A DNA stretch of 43,248 nt, taken from the NCBI GenBank assembly GCA_016464825.1, contig JAEKNQ010000024.1, positions 1-43,248 on the forward strand, in the 5' to 3' direction. Below the pieces are notes generated by a model. That model was not told where the DNA came from. It saw only the letters and a program-made list of their open reading frames with translations, and did no database searches. The DNA is from Candidatus Dormiibacter inghamiae. GTDB taxonomy: Bacteria; Chloroflexota; Dormibacteria; Dormibacterales; Dormibacteraceae. The number at the start of each line of letters is the position of its first letter. Position 1 is the stretch's first letter. A program made the position numbers and the translations under genes. Shown here piece after piece: positions 34,097 through 42,248 of this stretch.

Positions 34097-34216
34097 ATGA
34101 GCAATACGGGGTGCTGCGTTTCCGGCTGTTCATGCACAGAATACGTGCAACCCAATCAGGGACAGTCATGTAAGACGTGTAGCCATTACTCAGGTCAACA
34201 CACCTGCACTAAGTAA
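34097..34216 (+). CDS. 39-residue Cys-rich peptide, metallothionein-like
   Basis: ATG 34097 follows AAGGAG by six bases. The peptide has seven Cys and two His in 39 residues, spaced C6-C7, C11, C13, C25, C28, H30, H35, C37 (motifs GCCVSGCSC and SCKTCSHYSG). The CxxCxH pattern and lack of a signal peptide suggest a cytoplasmic zinc or copper binding protein; it is shorter than most bacterial metallothioneins (50-60 residues). It ends one base before the convergent sarcosine-oxidase-like gene. The good ribosome site, composition and clean stop argue that it is real although no known family was recognised. Role in metal storage, or in metal supply to the zinc methyltransferase nearby, is a guess. 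Confidence 0.65.
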   Translation: MSNTGCCVSGCSCTEYVQPNQGQSCKTCSHYSGQHTCTK

Positions 34217-34217
34217 C

Positions 34218-35375
34218 TCAATCGGCAGGTTTGAAGCGATTCGGGTCGAAGCCTTCGATGGAGAGAGCGGTCGACCCGCCGGTCGCCAGGTCGGCACCGA
34301 TCTTGCCAATGATGGTCGCGAATTTGAACCCATGGCCGGCCATCGGACCCAGGAGGATGAGCCGGCTCGTCCCAGACGGCCGCCCGACGACAAAGTGACC
34401 GTCTGGCGTGTTCGAGTACATGCAGACCTGGCCACGCAATGGGGCCGGATCGAGCCCGGGTAGCGACGAGCGAACCAGAGCCTGGAGCGGCTCGAGGTCC
34501 TGGGTGTGGATCTGACGATCGAGGGTGTCTGGGTCCGCTGTCGGACCCTCATGGTGGACCGCCACCTTGACCGTGGCTCCATCGACCGACGGAAATCCAT
34601 ACCAGCTGGGGAATCCGTACCAGGTCTGATCGCCACCGCGGTCGCGAATGAAGACGGGGAAGCGCTCTGGCGCGAAATCGCCGGGCCGCCGGGCACGAAA
34701 CCAGACCATCACCTGGCGCTCGATCCAGAGGGGCAGGTTGAGCTGGGGCAGAAGCTTGGCCGTCCAGGCGCCTGCCGCCACGATGACCTGTCCAGCCCGA
34801 TACCTGCCCGAAGCGGTTCGAATCTCGACGCCGTCGCCCTGCTCCTCGATCCATTCCACCCGAGCCTCGGTCACGACCTGAGCCCCCAGTTGGGCCGCCC
34901 GCGCAGTGGCAGCCCGCACCGCGACTTCAGGGTGAATCAGCCCGGCCTGGGGGTCCAGAAACGCGACCTGGTCGGGCTCGAGGCGATGCTGCGGATAGCG
35001 GCGCAGGACCTCCCCAGCCGGCAGCACCTCGTAGGGCAAGCCGTAGTTCTCCGCCGTGTGCTTCACCTGTTTCAGATAGCCGGAATCAGGCCAGCCGATG
35101 AACAGGGCTCCATTGGCGTTAAGCAAGTGTTTTCCCGTCTCCTGTTCCAGCTCTCGCCAGAGCGGGAACGCCGCCTTAAGCAGCGGCACGTAGAGAGGGC
35201 CCTCGGCGTAGCAGCTGCGGATGATCCGGGTTTCGCCGTGTGCCTCGCCGCGGTCGTGTCCCGGTTCAAACTGGTCGAGCCCGATCGCGCTCACACCACG
35301 GCTGGCCAGCTGCCAGAGAGCCGAACTTCCGATCGATCCAAGCCCGACCACCGCCACGTCGGCCTCCCGGCTCAT
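34218..35375 (-). CDS. solA: FAD-dependent sarcosine/N-methyl-amino-acid oxidase (MSOX/SolA family)
   Basis: 385 residues from ATG 35375; a GTG two codons earlier is possible. N-terminal dinucleotide loop VVGLGSIGSSALWQLASRG, the HGETRIIR stretch (active-site His/Arg of monomeric sarcosine oxidase), a Lys in TVKVAVHHEG that fits the oxygen-activating Lys, and Cys in CMYSNTPDGHF matching the covalent FAD Cys. Expected reaction: oxidation of N-methyl amino acids such as sarcosine to formaldehyde, the amine and peroxide. An 18-base in-frame tandem duplication (34587-34622) repeats WYGFPS. It is 111 bases downstream of the betaine-homocysteine methyltransferase-like gene. The symbol is by family; N-methyltryptophan use is not implied. 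Confidence 0.87.
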   Translation of the reverse strand: MSREADVAVVGLGSIGSSALWQLASRGVSAIGLDQFEPGHDRGEAHGETRIIRSCYAEGPLYVPLLKAAFPLWRELEQETGKHLLNANGALFIGWPDSGYLKQVKHTAENYGLPYEVLPAGEVLRRYPQHRLEPDQVAFLDPQAGLIHPEVAVRAATARAAQLGAQVVTEARVEWIEEQGDGVEIRTASGRYRAGQVIVAAGAWTAKLLPQLNLPLWIERQVMVWFRARRPGDFAPERFPVFIRDRGGDQTWYGFPSWYGFPSVDGATVKVAVHHEGPTADPDTLDRQIHTQDLEPLQALVRSSLPGLDPAPLRGQVCMYSNTPDGHFVVGRPSGTSRLILLGPMAGHGFKFATIIGKIGADLATGGSTALSIEGFDPNRFKPAD

Positions 35376-35486
35376 GCGCACGCTGCGACCCGAGTGCGGA
35401 CTCTGGCCTGGCTCACGCGCCGGCTCGCATCTGCCCTGAACCCTTCGGGCGACGGGCGGCGGGTCAGACGGGCCGGGCCGGCCGGC

Positions 35487-36542
35487 TCAGAGCTCTGAGG
35501 CGAAGTCACGGTTGTCGGCCCGGAGGCTGGGATCGGTACCGAGAAAAGCGTGCTTCGACATGTCGGGGGAGTAGCGGCTGGCCGGTGGACGCTTGCCAAG
35601 CGCCTCGGCCAGGCTGCGCACATGGTGTGGGCCGCCGCCACAGCAGACGCCCAGATAGCCGACCCCAAGATCGTTGGCCTGCCGCCCAAATTCAGCGAGC
35701 TCGTAACGAGTGCACATGAACGGGTCGAGACCGGTCGGAAACGGTGCCTCCTCTCGCTCCGGATCGCGGAGGGATTGGAACGTCGGCTGCTCGTCGCTGG
35801 TGCGATAGGGAACCGGCAGCGCGGCCACATGGCAGCGGACTGCCCGACGTACGCCTTCCAGTAGAGGAAGCATGGTTCGGGGCCCGCGGATGCAGTTGAG
35901 GCCCACCACGTCCGCCCCCGCCTGCTCGGCTCGCCGGCACGCCTCCTCAGGCGGGAAACCCTCCCGAGTCACACCACTGCGGTGAATCGCGAAGGTGACG
36001 ACCGCCGGCAGCCCTGTCGCCTTCACGACCTCGAGGGCCAGCAAGGCTTCGTAGGCATGCTGAAACGTCTCGGCGATGATAAAATCCACGCCTGCGGCGA
36101 CTGCCCAGCCGGCCTGCTCCTCGAACATGGCTCGCACCGTGTGGCGCGAGGCCTCGTCCTCCTCATACACATTGCTGTTGGAGAGGTTGCCGGCCAGAAG
36201 AGTGCCGCTCTCCTGCGCGACTTCTTTGGCGATCGCCAGCGCCTGTTGATTCAGCGGCTCGAGCAGGTGGCTCTTGCCGATCAGACGCAGCTTCTCGCGG
36301 TGGCCGTAATACGTGAACGCCTCCACGATGTCAGATCCGGCGTGCACGAATTCCCGGTGTAGCTCGCGGACGACCTCAGGGTGCTCGATGACCACCTCGG
36401 GCACGTACGCACCCGCTTGAAGATAGCCTCGCCGCTCACACTCGAAGAGATAGCCCTCGGCGCAGATGACCGGACCCTGCCGGAGCCGCTCCAGCAGGCC
36501 GGGCCGAACCGATGGCCGCGGTGCAGTGACTTCCCAAGACAT
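35487..36542 (-). CDS. Homocysteine S-methyltransferase family protein (betaine-homocysteine type)
   Basis: 351 residues, TIM-barrel pterin-independent methyltransferase. The zinc-binding Cys residues are seen in VVGLNCIRGP and in GVCCGGGPHH; the early GPVICAEGYLFECERRGY and the NSNVYEEDEASRHTV loop fit the betaine-homocysteine methyltransferase group. It would pass a methyl group from glycine betaine (or a sulfonium such as DMSP) to homocysteine, making methionine and dimethylglycine. It is divergent from the IclR gene with 157 bases between starts, and precedes the sarcosine-oxidase-like gene, giving the chemical order betaine to dimethylglycine to sarcosine to glycine. Demethylation of dimethylglycine itself is not clearly covered. 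Confidence 0.88.
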   Translation of the reverse strand: MSWEVTAPRPSVRPGLLERLRQGPVICAEGYLFECERRGYLQAGAYVPEVVIEHPEVVRELHREFVHAGSDIVEAFTYYGHREKLRLIGKSHLLEPLNQQALAIAKEVAQESGTLLAGNLSNSNVYEEDEASRHTVRAMFEEQAGWAVAAGVDFIIAETFQHAYEALLALEVVKATGLPAVVTFAIHRSGVTREGFPPEEACRRAEQAGADVVGLNCIRGPRTMLPLLEGVRRAVRCHVAALPVPYRTSDEQPTFQSLRDPEREEAPFPTGLDPFMCTRYELAEFGRQANDLGVGYLGVCCGGGPHHVRSLAEALGKRPPASRYSPDMSKHAFLGTDPSLRADNRDFASEL

Positions 36543-36672
36543 ACGAAGGCTCCTCTACCGAAATGGAGTGGCCGAACCTGCCAGCTGTCGCCGCCACTCC
36601 GCCAGCTCATCAGCGCCCCGATCGTCTCCGGGAGAGCTGTCGATTGGCGGATATAGAACCACTCTTGTAAGT

Positions 36673-36701
36673 ATGCCATCACTCTTTTAGGATGTTGGCA
36701 T
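36673..36701. promoter_or_regulatory. Inverted repeat overlapping the IclR start codon
   Basis: ATGCCATCA and TGTTGGCAT are inverted repeats (8 of 9 positions) separated by 11 bases. The right arm runs over the ribosome-binding region and start codon of the IclR gene, so bound protein could block its own expression. It lies in the divergent gap to the methyltransferase gene. Candidate autoregulatory operator. Confidence 0.45.
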
Positions 36702-37533
36702 GCCTGAACGCCGGGAGTTGACTACCCTGCGACGCGGGATCGAGCTTCTCATAGGGCTCGGGTGCGAAGAGGCGGTACAGGCCGGCGGCCTCGGGGTGAC
36801 CAGGCTGGCCGAGCGGAGCGGCGAGGAAAAGAGCCAGGTCTCCCGGACCCTGAAGACGCTTGCCGCAACCGGTGCGGTGGATCGTGATCCCAAAACGGGA
36901 ACGTACCGGTTGGGCTGGCAGCTGTACGCGCTGGCCGCCAGGTCTGGAGACCAGAGGTTGCGGGAGGCGGCGCCGCCGTTACTGAGACGGCTGGCTGAGG
37001 AATTTGGCGAGCGCGCCCACCTGTCCGTGCTGCAAGGCCGGGACGTGCTCACCATCTGGACGCAGTGTCCCCCCAACGTGGTTGTGCTGACGGCGGGCTG
37101 GGTCGGCCGGACCGTGCCGGCGTGGTGCACCTCCTCCGGTCGGGCCTTGCTGTTCGACTACGACCGGCGCGGGCTCGGCGCCCTGTTTGCCGGAGTCGAC
37201 TTCCGGGGCCGCGGTCCCCATGCCCCTGACGACGTTGACGACCTTTACCGCCGCGTCGCTGCAGCCGCTCAGCAGGGCAGCGCGGTGGTGGAGGACGAGT
37301 ACGAACCAGGATTGGTGGCGGTGGCCGCGCCGGTGCGCGATCCCGACGGCCGGATTGTCGCCGCGATCAATGTCTCCGCGCCCAGCTTTCGATTCCGTGA
37401 ACGGCTGAACGATGCCGCGACACGCACAAAGACGATCGCCGACGAGCTGTCCTGGCTGTTGGGCGGGAACACGGACTGGGCCTCCCAGCGCCGAGCTGGC
37501 AGCGACTCCGAGGTGATAGCTAGGGAAAGATGA
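36700..37533 (+). CDS. IclR family transcriptional regulator
   Basis: 277 residues from ATG with TAGGA seven bases upstream. N-terminal winged helix about 1-75 (LAERSGEEKSQVSRTLKTLA is the helix-turn-helix, DPKTGTYRLG the wing), C-terminal effector domain 85-260 with GRALLFDYD and VVEDEYEPGLVAVAAPVRD. IclR proteins usually act as repressors or activators of adjacent catabolic operons and respond to a pathway metabolite. It is divergent from the methyltransferase gene and overlaps the next gene by ATGA, so it probably controls both the betaine catabolism and transport sides. Confidence 0.92.
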   Translation: MPERRELTTLRRGIELLIGLGCEEAVQAGGLGVTRLAERSGEEKSQVSRTLKTLAATGAVDRDPKTGTYRLGWQLYALAARSGDQRLREAAPPLLRRLAEEFGERAHLSVLQGRDVLTIWTQCPPNVVVLTAGWVGRTVPAWCTSSGRALLFDYDRRGLGALFAGVDFRGRGPHAPDDVDDLYRRVAAAAQQGSAVVEDEYEPGLVAVAAPVRDPDGRIVAAINVSAPSFRFRERLNDAATRTKTIADELSWLLGGNTDWASQRRAGSDSEVIARER

Positions 37534-38483
37534 AGCGCCGATCCGTCAACTTCTTCAGTGACCGCTGCCGGCTCGACGGCGACCTCTATCTGCCGGCCGA
37601 CCGGCCTGGACACGAACGGCTGCCGGCTGTGGTCGCCTGCTCCGGATATACGGGGCTGAAGGACATTCACCCGGCCCGGTTCGCCCGTGCCCTGGTCCCC
37701 CGCGGCTACGTTTGCCTGACCTTCGACTATCGTGGTCACGGCTACAGCGAAGGGGAACGAAGCCGCTTGATTCCGCAGGACGAGGTTGAGGACGTGCGCG
37801 CCGCCGTGAGCTACCTGACCACCTTGCCGGAGGTCGACTCAGGTCGGGTCGGCCTGCTCGGCTGGGCTCTGGGCGGTGGCGTGGTCATCGCCGCCGCCGC
37901 CGACGACCTACATGTCAGGGCCGTGGCCACGTGCAACGCGATCGGCGACGGTGCCCGCTCGCTCCGATTCATGCACGATGAGCAGTCCTGGCGGCGGCTG
38001 CTCGAGCAGGTCGACGCCGACCGCAGAGAACGGGTGGGGCGCGGCCGCTCGCAGGTGGTCCATCCTTTTGACATAGTCCGCCTGGACCTCGACGAGCAGA
38101 CCAGCGAATACGTGGGGGAGGAGCTCTACAGGTTTGCCGGCTTCGGGAGTGGGGCCACACTCGAGTCAGCGGACCACCTGCTTCGGTTCCGGCCCGAACT
38201 GGTGGTCGACCGGATCGCGCCGCGACCGCTTCTGCTCATTCACGCCGCGAACAACCGGCTTCACTCGGCGGACGAGTCGCGTGAGCTTCACCGCCGGGCA
38301 GGCGAACCGAAGGAGCTGGTCCTCCTAGAGGGGACCGGGCACACCGAGTGGATGTTCGACGACCACCCAACCTTCCAGAGGGTGGTGGATCTCATCCTCA
38401 AGTTCTTCGATACCTCCCTTTCGGCCAGCGTTGGGAGCGACCGCCTCGTTCCTCAGCCGATTCCTGGTGGAAGCGCGCAGTGA
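37530..38483 (+). CDS. Alpha/beta-hydrolase-fold protein lacking the nucleophile Ser (possible pseudoenzyme)
   Basis: 317 residues, ATGA overlap with IclR and GTGA overlap with the permease. Dienelactone-hydrolase/X-Pro-type fold with CSGYTGLKDIHP and FDYRGHGYSEGE near the front. The nucleophile elbow reads LLGWALGGG: Ala113 stands where the family has Ser or Cys. The acid position reads HAANNRLHS (Asn242 for Asp), while His271 in GTGHTEWM is kept. The codon is GCT, not a sequencing-like change from a stop or frame. The open frame is long and coupled, so it is maintained. It may be a binding or regulatory protein for the transported compound; hydrolysis by the usual triad is not expected. Confidence 0.85.
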   Translation: MKRRSVNFFSDRCRLDGDLYLPADRPGHERLPAVVACSGYTGLKDIHPARFARALVPRGYVCLTFDYRGHGYSEGERSRLIPQDEVEDVRAAVSYLTTLPEVDSGRVGLLGWALGGGVVIAAAADDLHVRAVATCNAIGDGARSLRFMHDEQSWRRLLEQVDADRRERVGRGRSQVVHPFDIVRLDLDEQTSEYVGEELYRFAGFGSGATLESADHLLRFRPELVVDRIAPRPLLLIHAANNRLHSADESRELHRRAGEPKELVLLEGTGHTEWMFDDHPTFQRVVDLILKFFDTSLSASVGSDRLVPQPIPGGSAQ

Positions 38484-39127
38484 GCTTCTTTGACTATCTG
38501 CAGGCCAACTGGCCTCGCCTGCTGGACCTCACGATCCAGCACGCCGTGCTCGTGCTGATCTCGGTCGGGATTGCGACGCCCCTCGGAGTTGCCCTGGCCG
38601 TGGCCACCTATCGCACCGAGACCCCGCGCAAGCTGGTGCTGGCCGTGGCCGGGGTGTTTCTCACCATCCCCTCCTTCGCTCTGTTCGGGCTGCTAATCGC
38701 TCCGCTCGGCTTGGGCTATCCGCCGGCCGTGGTGGCCCTGGTGATGTACGGACTACTGCCGATCATCCGAAATACCATCACGGGCCTGCGCGGCGTCGAT
38801 CCGTCCATCACCGAGTCAGCCTTGGGCATGGGCATGGGCCGCTGGCGCCGGCTGCTGCGTATCGAGCTCCCGCTGGCCTGGCCGGTGATCATCGCCGGCA
38901 TCCGCGTGGCCACGCTGATCAACGTCGGCATCGCGGCCATCGCCGCCTACGTCGGCGGACCCGGCCTGGGTTCGCAGATCTTCTCCGGACTATCCCGGAT
39001 CGGCTTTCCGGTGGCGGTCAATCTCGCCCTATCCGGAACGCTGGGAATCGTGTTGATCGCGATCGTGCTCGATGCCGCGTACGTGGCGCTGGGCAGACTC
39101 ACCACCGCCAAGGGGATCCATGGCTGA
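38480..39127 (+). CDS. opuCB: Osmoprotectant ABC permease (OpuCB/ProW type)
   Basis: 215 residues from GTG 38480 (GTGA overlap). Inner-membrane permease with five to six helices; QHAVLVLISVGIATPLGVAL, LTIPSFALFGLLIAPLGLG, YGLLPIIRNTITGLRGVDP and the EAA-loop ALGMGMGRWRRLLRIELPLAWPVI (ALGMGMGRWRRLL shown) are typical. It pairs with the second permease gene at 40340 to form the channel of a glycine-betaine/choline-type system. It overlaps the ATPase start by eight bases. The short length, without an N-terminal extension, is normal. Confidence 0.9.
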   Translation: MSFFDYLQANWPRLLDLTIQHAVLVLISVGIATPLGVALAVATYRTETPRKLVLAVAGVFLTIPSFALFGLLIAPLGLGYPPAVVALVMYGLLPIIRNTITGLRGVDPSITESALGMGMGRWRRLLRIELPLAWPVIIAGIRVATLINVGIAAIAAYVGGPGLGSQIFSGLSRIGFPVAVNLALSGTLGIVLIAIVLDAAYVALGRLTTAKGIHG

Positions 39128-40343
39128 GAACAGCCCCGCGACGATCCCGGTGCGCGGGCCGACGATGATCCGACTCGAGCAGCTGGAAAAGCGCTACCCG
39201 GGACAGGACCGTTTCGCTGTTGCCGAGCTCAACATGGAGGTTCCAGAAGGCGAGATAGTGGTCCTGGTCGGGCCATCCGGCTGCGGCAAGACGACCACGC
39301 TCAAGATGATCAACCGGATCATCGAGCCGAGCGGTGGCCGGATCTTCCTCGAGGGTGAGGATGTCACCGCGGCTAATCCCGATCGCCTGCGCCGACGCAT
39401 CGGGTACGTCATCCAGCAGGTGGGGCTGTTCCCGCACATGACCGTTGCCGCCAACATCGCGACCGTGCCGAAGATGCTCGGTTGGGACCGAGCTCGCATC
39501 GCCAGCCGGGTTGAGGAGCTCCTGGAGCTGGTCGGTCTGGAGCCGGCCCGCTACCGAGACCGTTATCCCAAGGAGCTCTCCGGGGGCCAGCAGCAGCGCG
39601 CCGGGGTGGCTCGGGCCCTGGGCGCGGACCCGCCGGTGATGCTCATGGACGAGCCGTTCGGCGCCGTCGACCCGATCCAGCGGCAGCGGCTGCAGGACGA
39701 GTTCCTTCGCCTCCAGCGCGAGATCAAGAAGACGATCGTCCTCGTCACCCACGACATCGACGAGGCGATCAAGATGGGGGACCGGATCGCAATCCTGCGG
39801 GAGGAATCCCGCATCGCCCAATATGCGACGCCCACGGAGATCCTCGCCAATCCCGCGAACGAATTCGTCGAGGAGTTCATCGGCGCCGGCTCGGCCGTAA
39901 AGCGACTCACGTTGACCCGGGTCGCCAATGTGCCGATCGGGTCGTGGCCGACGATCGACGCCACGGCGGACGATCATCAACTGCTCGAGGTCTTTCGTGG
40001 CACCGAGAAGGACTTCGTGCTGCAGCTCGACCAGCAGCATCGGCCCACCGGCTGGTTGACCCGGCAAACCGCCTACCACCGAAACCTGCCGCGCCAGCCT
40101 CTGGCCATCGTCTCTACCGTGACGCCCCAAGCCACCCTGCTCGACGCTCTCAACGCGATGCTCCGGACCAACTCCACTTGCGCGGTCGTGGTTGACCAAT
40201 CGAACACCTACCGTGGCACGCTGGACTTCGACAGCATCCACCTGCTGGTACAGAGAGACGTCCGCAAGGAACGCTTTTCGGAAGAGGGAGCCGCGCCGGC
40301 CGGCGAACAGAAGCCGGTCGCCGAATCCAGGGATGACGCGTGA
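39120..40343 (+). CDS. opuCA: Osmoprotectant ABC ATPase with CBS domains (OpuCA type)
   Basis: 407 residues from ATG 39120. Walker A GPSGCGKTT, Q-loop YVIQQVGLFPHMTV, signature LSGGQQQRAGVARALG, Walker B VMLMDEPFGAVDP and switch His in LVTHDIDEA. After about residue 250 a regulatory tail carries a tandem CBS pair (IDATADDHQLLEVFRGTE and IVSTVTPQATLLDALNAM), which in OpuA-like systems senses ionic strength or nucleotides. The family imports glycine betaine, carnitine, choline or proline betaine. It overlaps the second permease start by GTGA. Confidence 0.92.
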   Translation: MAENSPATIPVRGPTMIRLEQLEKRYPGQDRFAVAELNMEVPEGEIVVLVGPSGCGKTTTLKMINRIIEPSGGRIFLEGEDVTAANPDRLRRRIGYVIQQVGLFPHMTVAANIATVPKMLGWDRARIASRVEELLELVGLEPARYRDRYPKELSGGQQQRAGVARALGADPPVMLMDEPFGAVDPIQRQRLQDEFLRLQREIKKTIVLVTHDIDEAIKMGDRIAILREESRIAQYATPTEILANPANEFVEEFIGAGSAVKRLTLTRVANVPIGSWPTIDATADDHQLLEVFRGTEKDFVLQLDQQHRPTGWLTRQTAYHRNLPRQPLAIVSTVTPQATLLDALNAMLRTNSTCAVVVDQSNTYRGTLDFDSIHLLVQRDVRKERFSEEGAAPAGEQKPVAESRDDA

Positions 40344-41158
40344 TGGCGATCGTCGCTCCACCAGAGGCCGGTCCGACCGCGGCGCGGCAGCCACCGTCGG
40401 CCGCCGCACAACCAGGCGCTGCTGGCCGGAGCTGGGCGCGGCGACTCGGCGGATACGCTGTCACCCCGGCGCTGCTGGCGCTGGCGGCGGCAGCCCTGTA
40501 CGCCTATGTCTCGAGTCACGCCCTCGACAACGTCGAGCGCCGCTCGCTCAATTCCGAATACATCGCGACCCGCGCTGTGCAACATGTGGAGCTGACACTG
40601 GCGGTCACGGCGCTGGTGATTCTGATCGCCGTCCCGGCGGGGATACTGCTCACCCGGCCGCTCACCCGGCGCGTAGCGCCGCTACTGGTCGGCATTGCCA
40701 ACATCGGCCAGGCGGTGCCTTCGATCGGGGTGCTGGTCCTGTTTGCGCTCGTCATCGGCATCGGTCCGGGAATTGCCATCGCGGCGTTCGTGATCTACGC
40801 GATCTTGCCCGTACTGCGAAACACCATGGTCGGGCTGCAGCAGGTCCAACCATCTGTGATCGAAGCCGGCCGGGGCATGGGGATGAGCAAGAATCGGGTG
40901 CTGGCTCAGCTCGAGCTGCCGCTGGCCGTGCCCGTGGTGCTGGCCGGGGTGCGGACAGCACTCGTCATCAGCGTCGGCACTGTGGCGCTTGCGACCTTCG
41001 TCAACGCCGGCGGCCTCGGCGACATCATCAACAACGGAATCACGACCAATCGCGCGGTCGTCACCGTGACAGGCAGCGTGCTGACCGCCATCCTGGCGCT
41101 GCTCGTGGACTGGGTGGCCGGAATTGCTGAGGACCTGTTGAAACCCAGAGGCCTCTAG
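40340..41158 (+). CDS. opuCD: Osmoprotectant ABC permease (OpuCD type)
   Basis: 272 residues from GTG 40340 (GTGA overlap). A Pro/Ala-rich cytosolic N-terminal tail of about 38 residues precedes the first helix (YAVTPALLALAAAALYAY). A helical bundle with VELTLAVTALVILIAVPAG, GIANIGQAVPSIGVLVLF and EAA-loop EAGRGMGMSKNRVLAQLELP follows. It partners the permease at 38480. The next gene, the binding protein, begins after 41 bases with a good ribosome site. Confidence 0.9.
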   Translation: MMAIVAPPEAGPTAARQPPSAAAQPGAAGRSWARRLGGYAVTPALLALAAAALYAYVSSHALDNVERRSLNSEYIATRAVQHVELTLAVTALVILIAVPAGILLTRPLTRRVAPLLVGIANIGQAVPSIGVLVLFALVIGIGPGIAIAAFVIYAILPVLRNTMVGLQQVQPSVIEAGRGMGMSKNRVLAQLELPLAVPVVLAGVRTALVISVGTVALATFVNAGGLGDIINNGITTNRAVVTVTGSVLTAILALLVDWVAGIAEDLLKPRGL

Positions 41159-41199
41159 CCTTACCGACAACTACAGTTGAACGCCAGAGGAGGCGAAGA

Positions 41200-42177
41200 A
41201 TGATTCCTGTCCTGAAAGAGGCGCGGTGGCTCGCAGTGCTTGTGGCCGCCACGCTCACCGTCGGCGGCTGTGGTGGAAGTAGCGGCGGTGGGGGCGGAGG
41301 TTCCGGTGGCGGATCGATAGCCAAGAACTACCACCTCTCCGGTGCGCATTTCAATGTGGGAGCGAAGGAGTTCACCGAGCAGCAGGTTCTCGGCTACATC
41401 ACGACCAACGCCCTCAAGGCGGCGGGCGCGAGCGTGAACTACCAGAGCCTCACCGGTTCCAACACCGTGCGCGCCGCTCTTACCTCGGGTCGCATCGATA
41501 TGTACTGGGAGTACGACGGAACGGCCTGGCTCAGCTATCTGAACAACACCATGCCGATTAAGGATCCGAAGGAGCAATTTCAATCGGTTAGCCGGACCGA
41601 CCTGAGCCAGAACCACATCAAGTGGCTGAGTCCAGCCAACTTCAGCGACACATATGCGGTGGCTGTGCGCCAGAACGCTCCAGGCGCGATGGGACAGGTC
41701 AAGAATCTCTCACAGCTGGCCAGCTTTGTTAAGGCTCATCCTGCTGACTCCACGTTCTGTGGAGCATCGGAGTTCCTGAATCGCAGCGATGGACTCCCCG
41801 GCTTGGAGAAGACCTATGGATTCACCTTCCCGGCGGGCAACATCAAGACGGTCGATCTCGCGATCGACTACATATCGGTTGCCAAAGGCAACCCCTGCAA
41901 CTTCGCAGAGGTCTTCACCACCGATGGACGTATTCAGACACTGCACCTGAAGGTGCTGGATGATGACAAGGCCACCTTTGCCAGCTACGTGCCGGCCCTC
42001 AACGTCCGGGAGCAGGCCTACACGCCGAGCTCCAAGCAACTGAACGGTATCTCTGCAGATCTTGCGAACAAGCTCACGACCGATACGATGCAGCAGCTCA
42101 ACAAGCAGGTTGATGTCGATGGCATGACCGCGGAGGATGTCGCCAAAAGCTGGTTGAGCAAGAACGGGTTCGTCTGA
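41200..42177 (+). CDS. opuCC: Glycine betaine/osmoprotectant-binding lipoprotein (OpuAC/OpuCC type)
   Basis: 325 residues, GAGGAGG site before the ATG. Hydrophobic leader ending in TLTVGGC (lipobox) and then a Gly/Ser linker. The OpuAC fold begins near 45: FNVGAKEFTEQQVLGYI, SGRIDMYWEYDGTAWLSY and, at the end, VDVDGMTAEDVAKSWLSKNG. Aromatic residues in MYWEYDGTAW and the TRP/Tyr-rich lobe could form the cation cage for a quaternary amine. It completes an OpuC-type transporter (permease, ATPase, permease, binding protein). A hairpin follows. Confidence 0.9.
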   Translation: MIPVLKEARWLAVLVAATLTVGGCGGSSGGGGGGSGGGSIAKNYHLSGAHFNVGAKEFTEQQVLGYITTNALKAAGASVNYQSLTGSNTVRAALTSGRIDMYWEYDGTAWLSYLNNTMPIKDPKEQFQSVSRTDLSQNHIKWLSPANFSDTYAVAVRQNAPGAMGQVKNLSQLASFVKAHPADSTFCGASEFLNRSDGLPGLEKTYGFTFPAGNIKTVDLAIDYISVAKGNPCNFAEVFTTDGRIQTLHLKVLDDDKATFASYVPALNVREQAYTPSSKQLNGISADLANKLTTDTMQQLNKQVDVDGMTAEDVAKSWLSKNGFV

Positions 42178-42193
42178 TCAGTCACGACAGAAG

Positions 42194-42237
42194 GGGGCAT
42201 GGCCTCAAGAATTGGGTTCCACTTGCGTCCATGCCCC
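42194..42237. promoter_or_regulatory. Nine-base inverted repeat after the binding-protein gene
   Basis: GGGGCATGG at 42194-42202 and CCATGCCCC at 42229-42237 pair perfectly around a 26-base loop. It begins 17 bases after the OpuCC stop and ends 12 bases before the nitrilase start. It could be a weak terminator or transcript stabiliser that lowers expression of the next gene, or an operator. No T-run. Confidence 0.45.
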
Positions 42238-42248
42238 GATCGCTGAGG

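Noticed and set aside
34506..35498. A 330-codon plus-strand frame over the sarcosine-oxidase-like gene
   Set aside because: Antisense shadow; the minus strand carries the FAD loop and the covalent-FAD Cys motif.
39099..40409. A 436-codon open frame on the minus strand
   Set aside because: It is the mirror of the OpuC-type ATPase gene, whose Walker motifs are certain; long antisense frames are common at this GC content.
41270..41320. A G-rich run as a possible repeat or G-quadruplex element
   Set aside because: It encodes the Gly/Ser linker after the lipobox Cys, a normal feature of lipoproteins.
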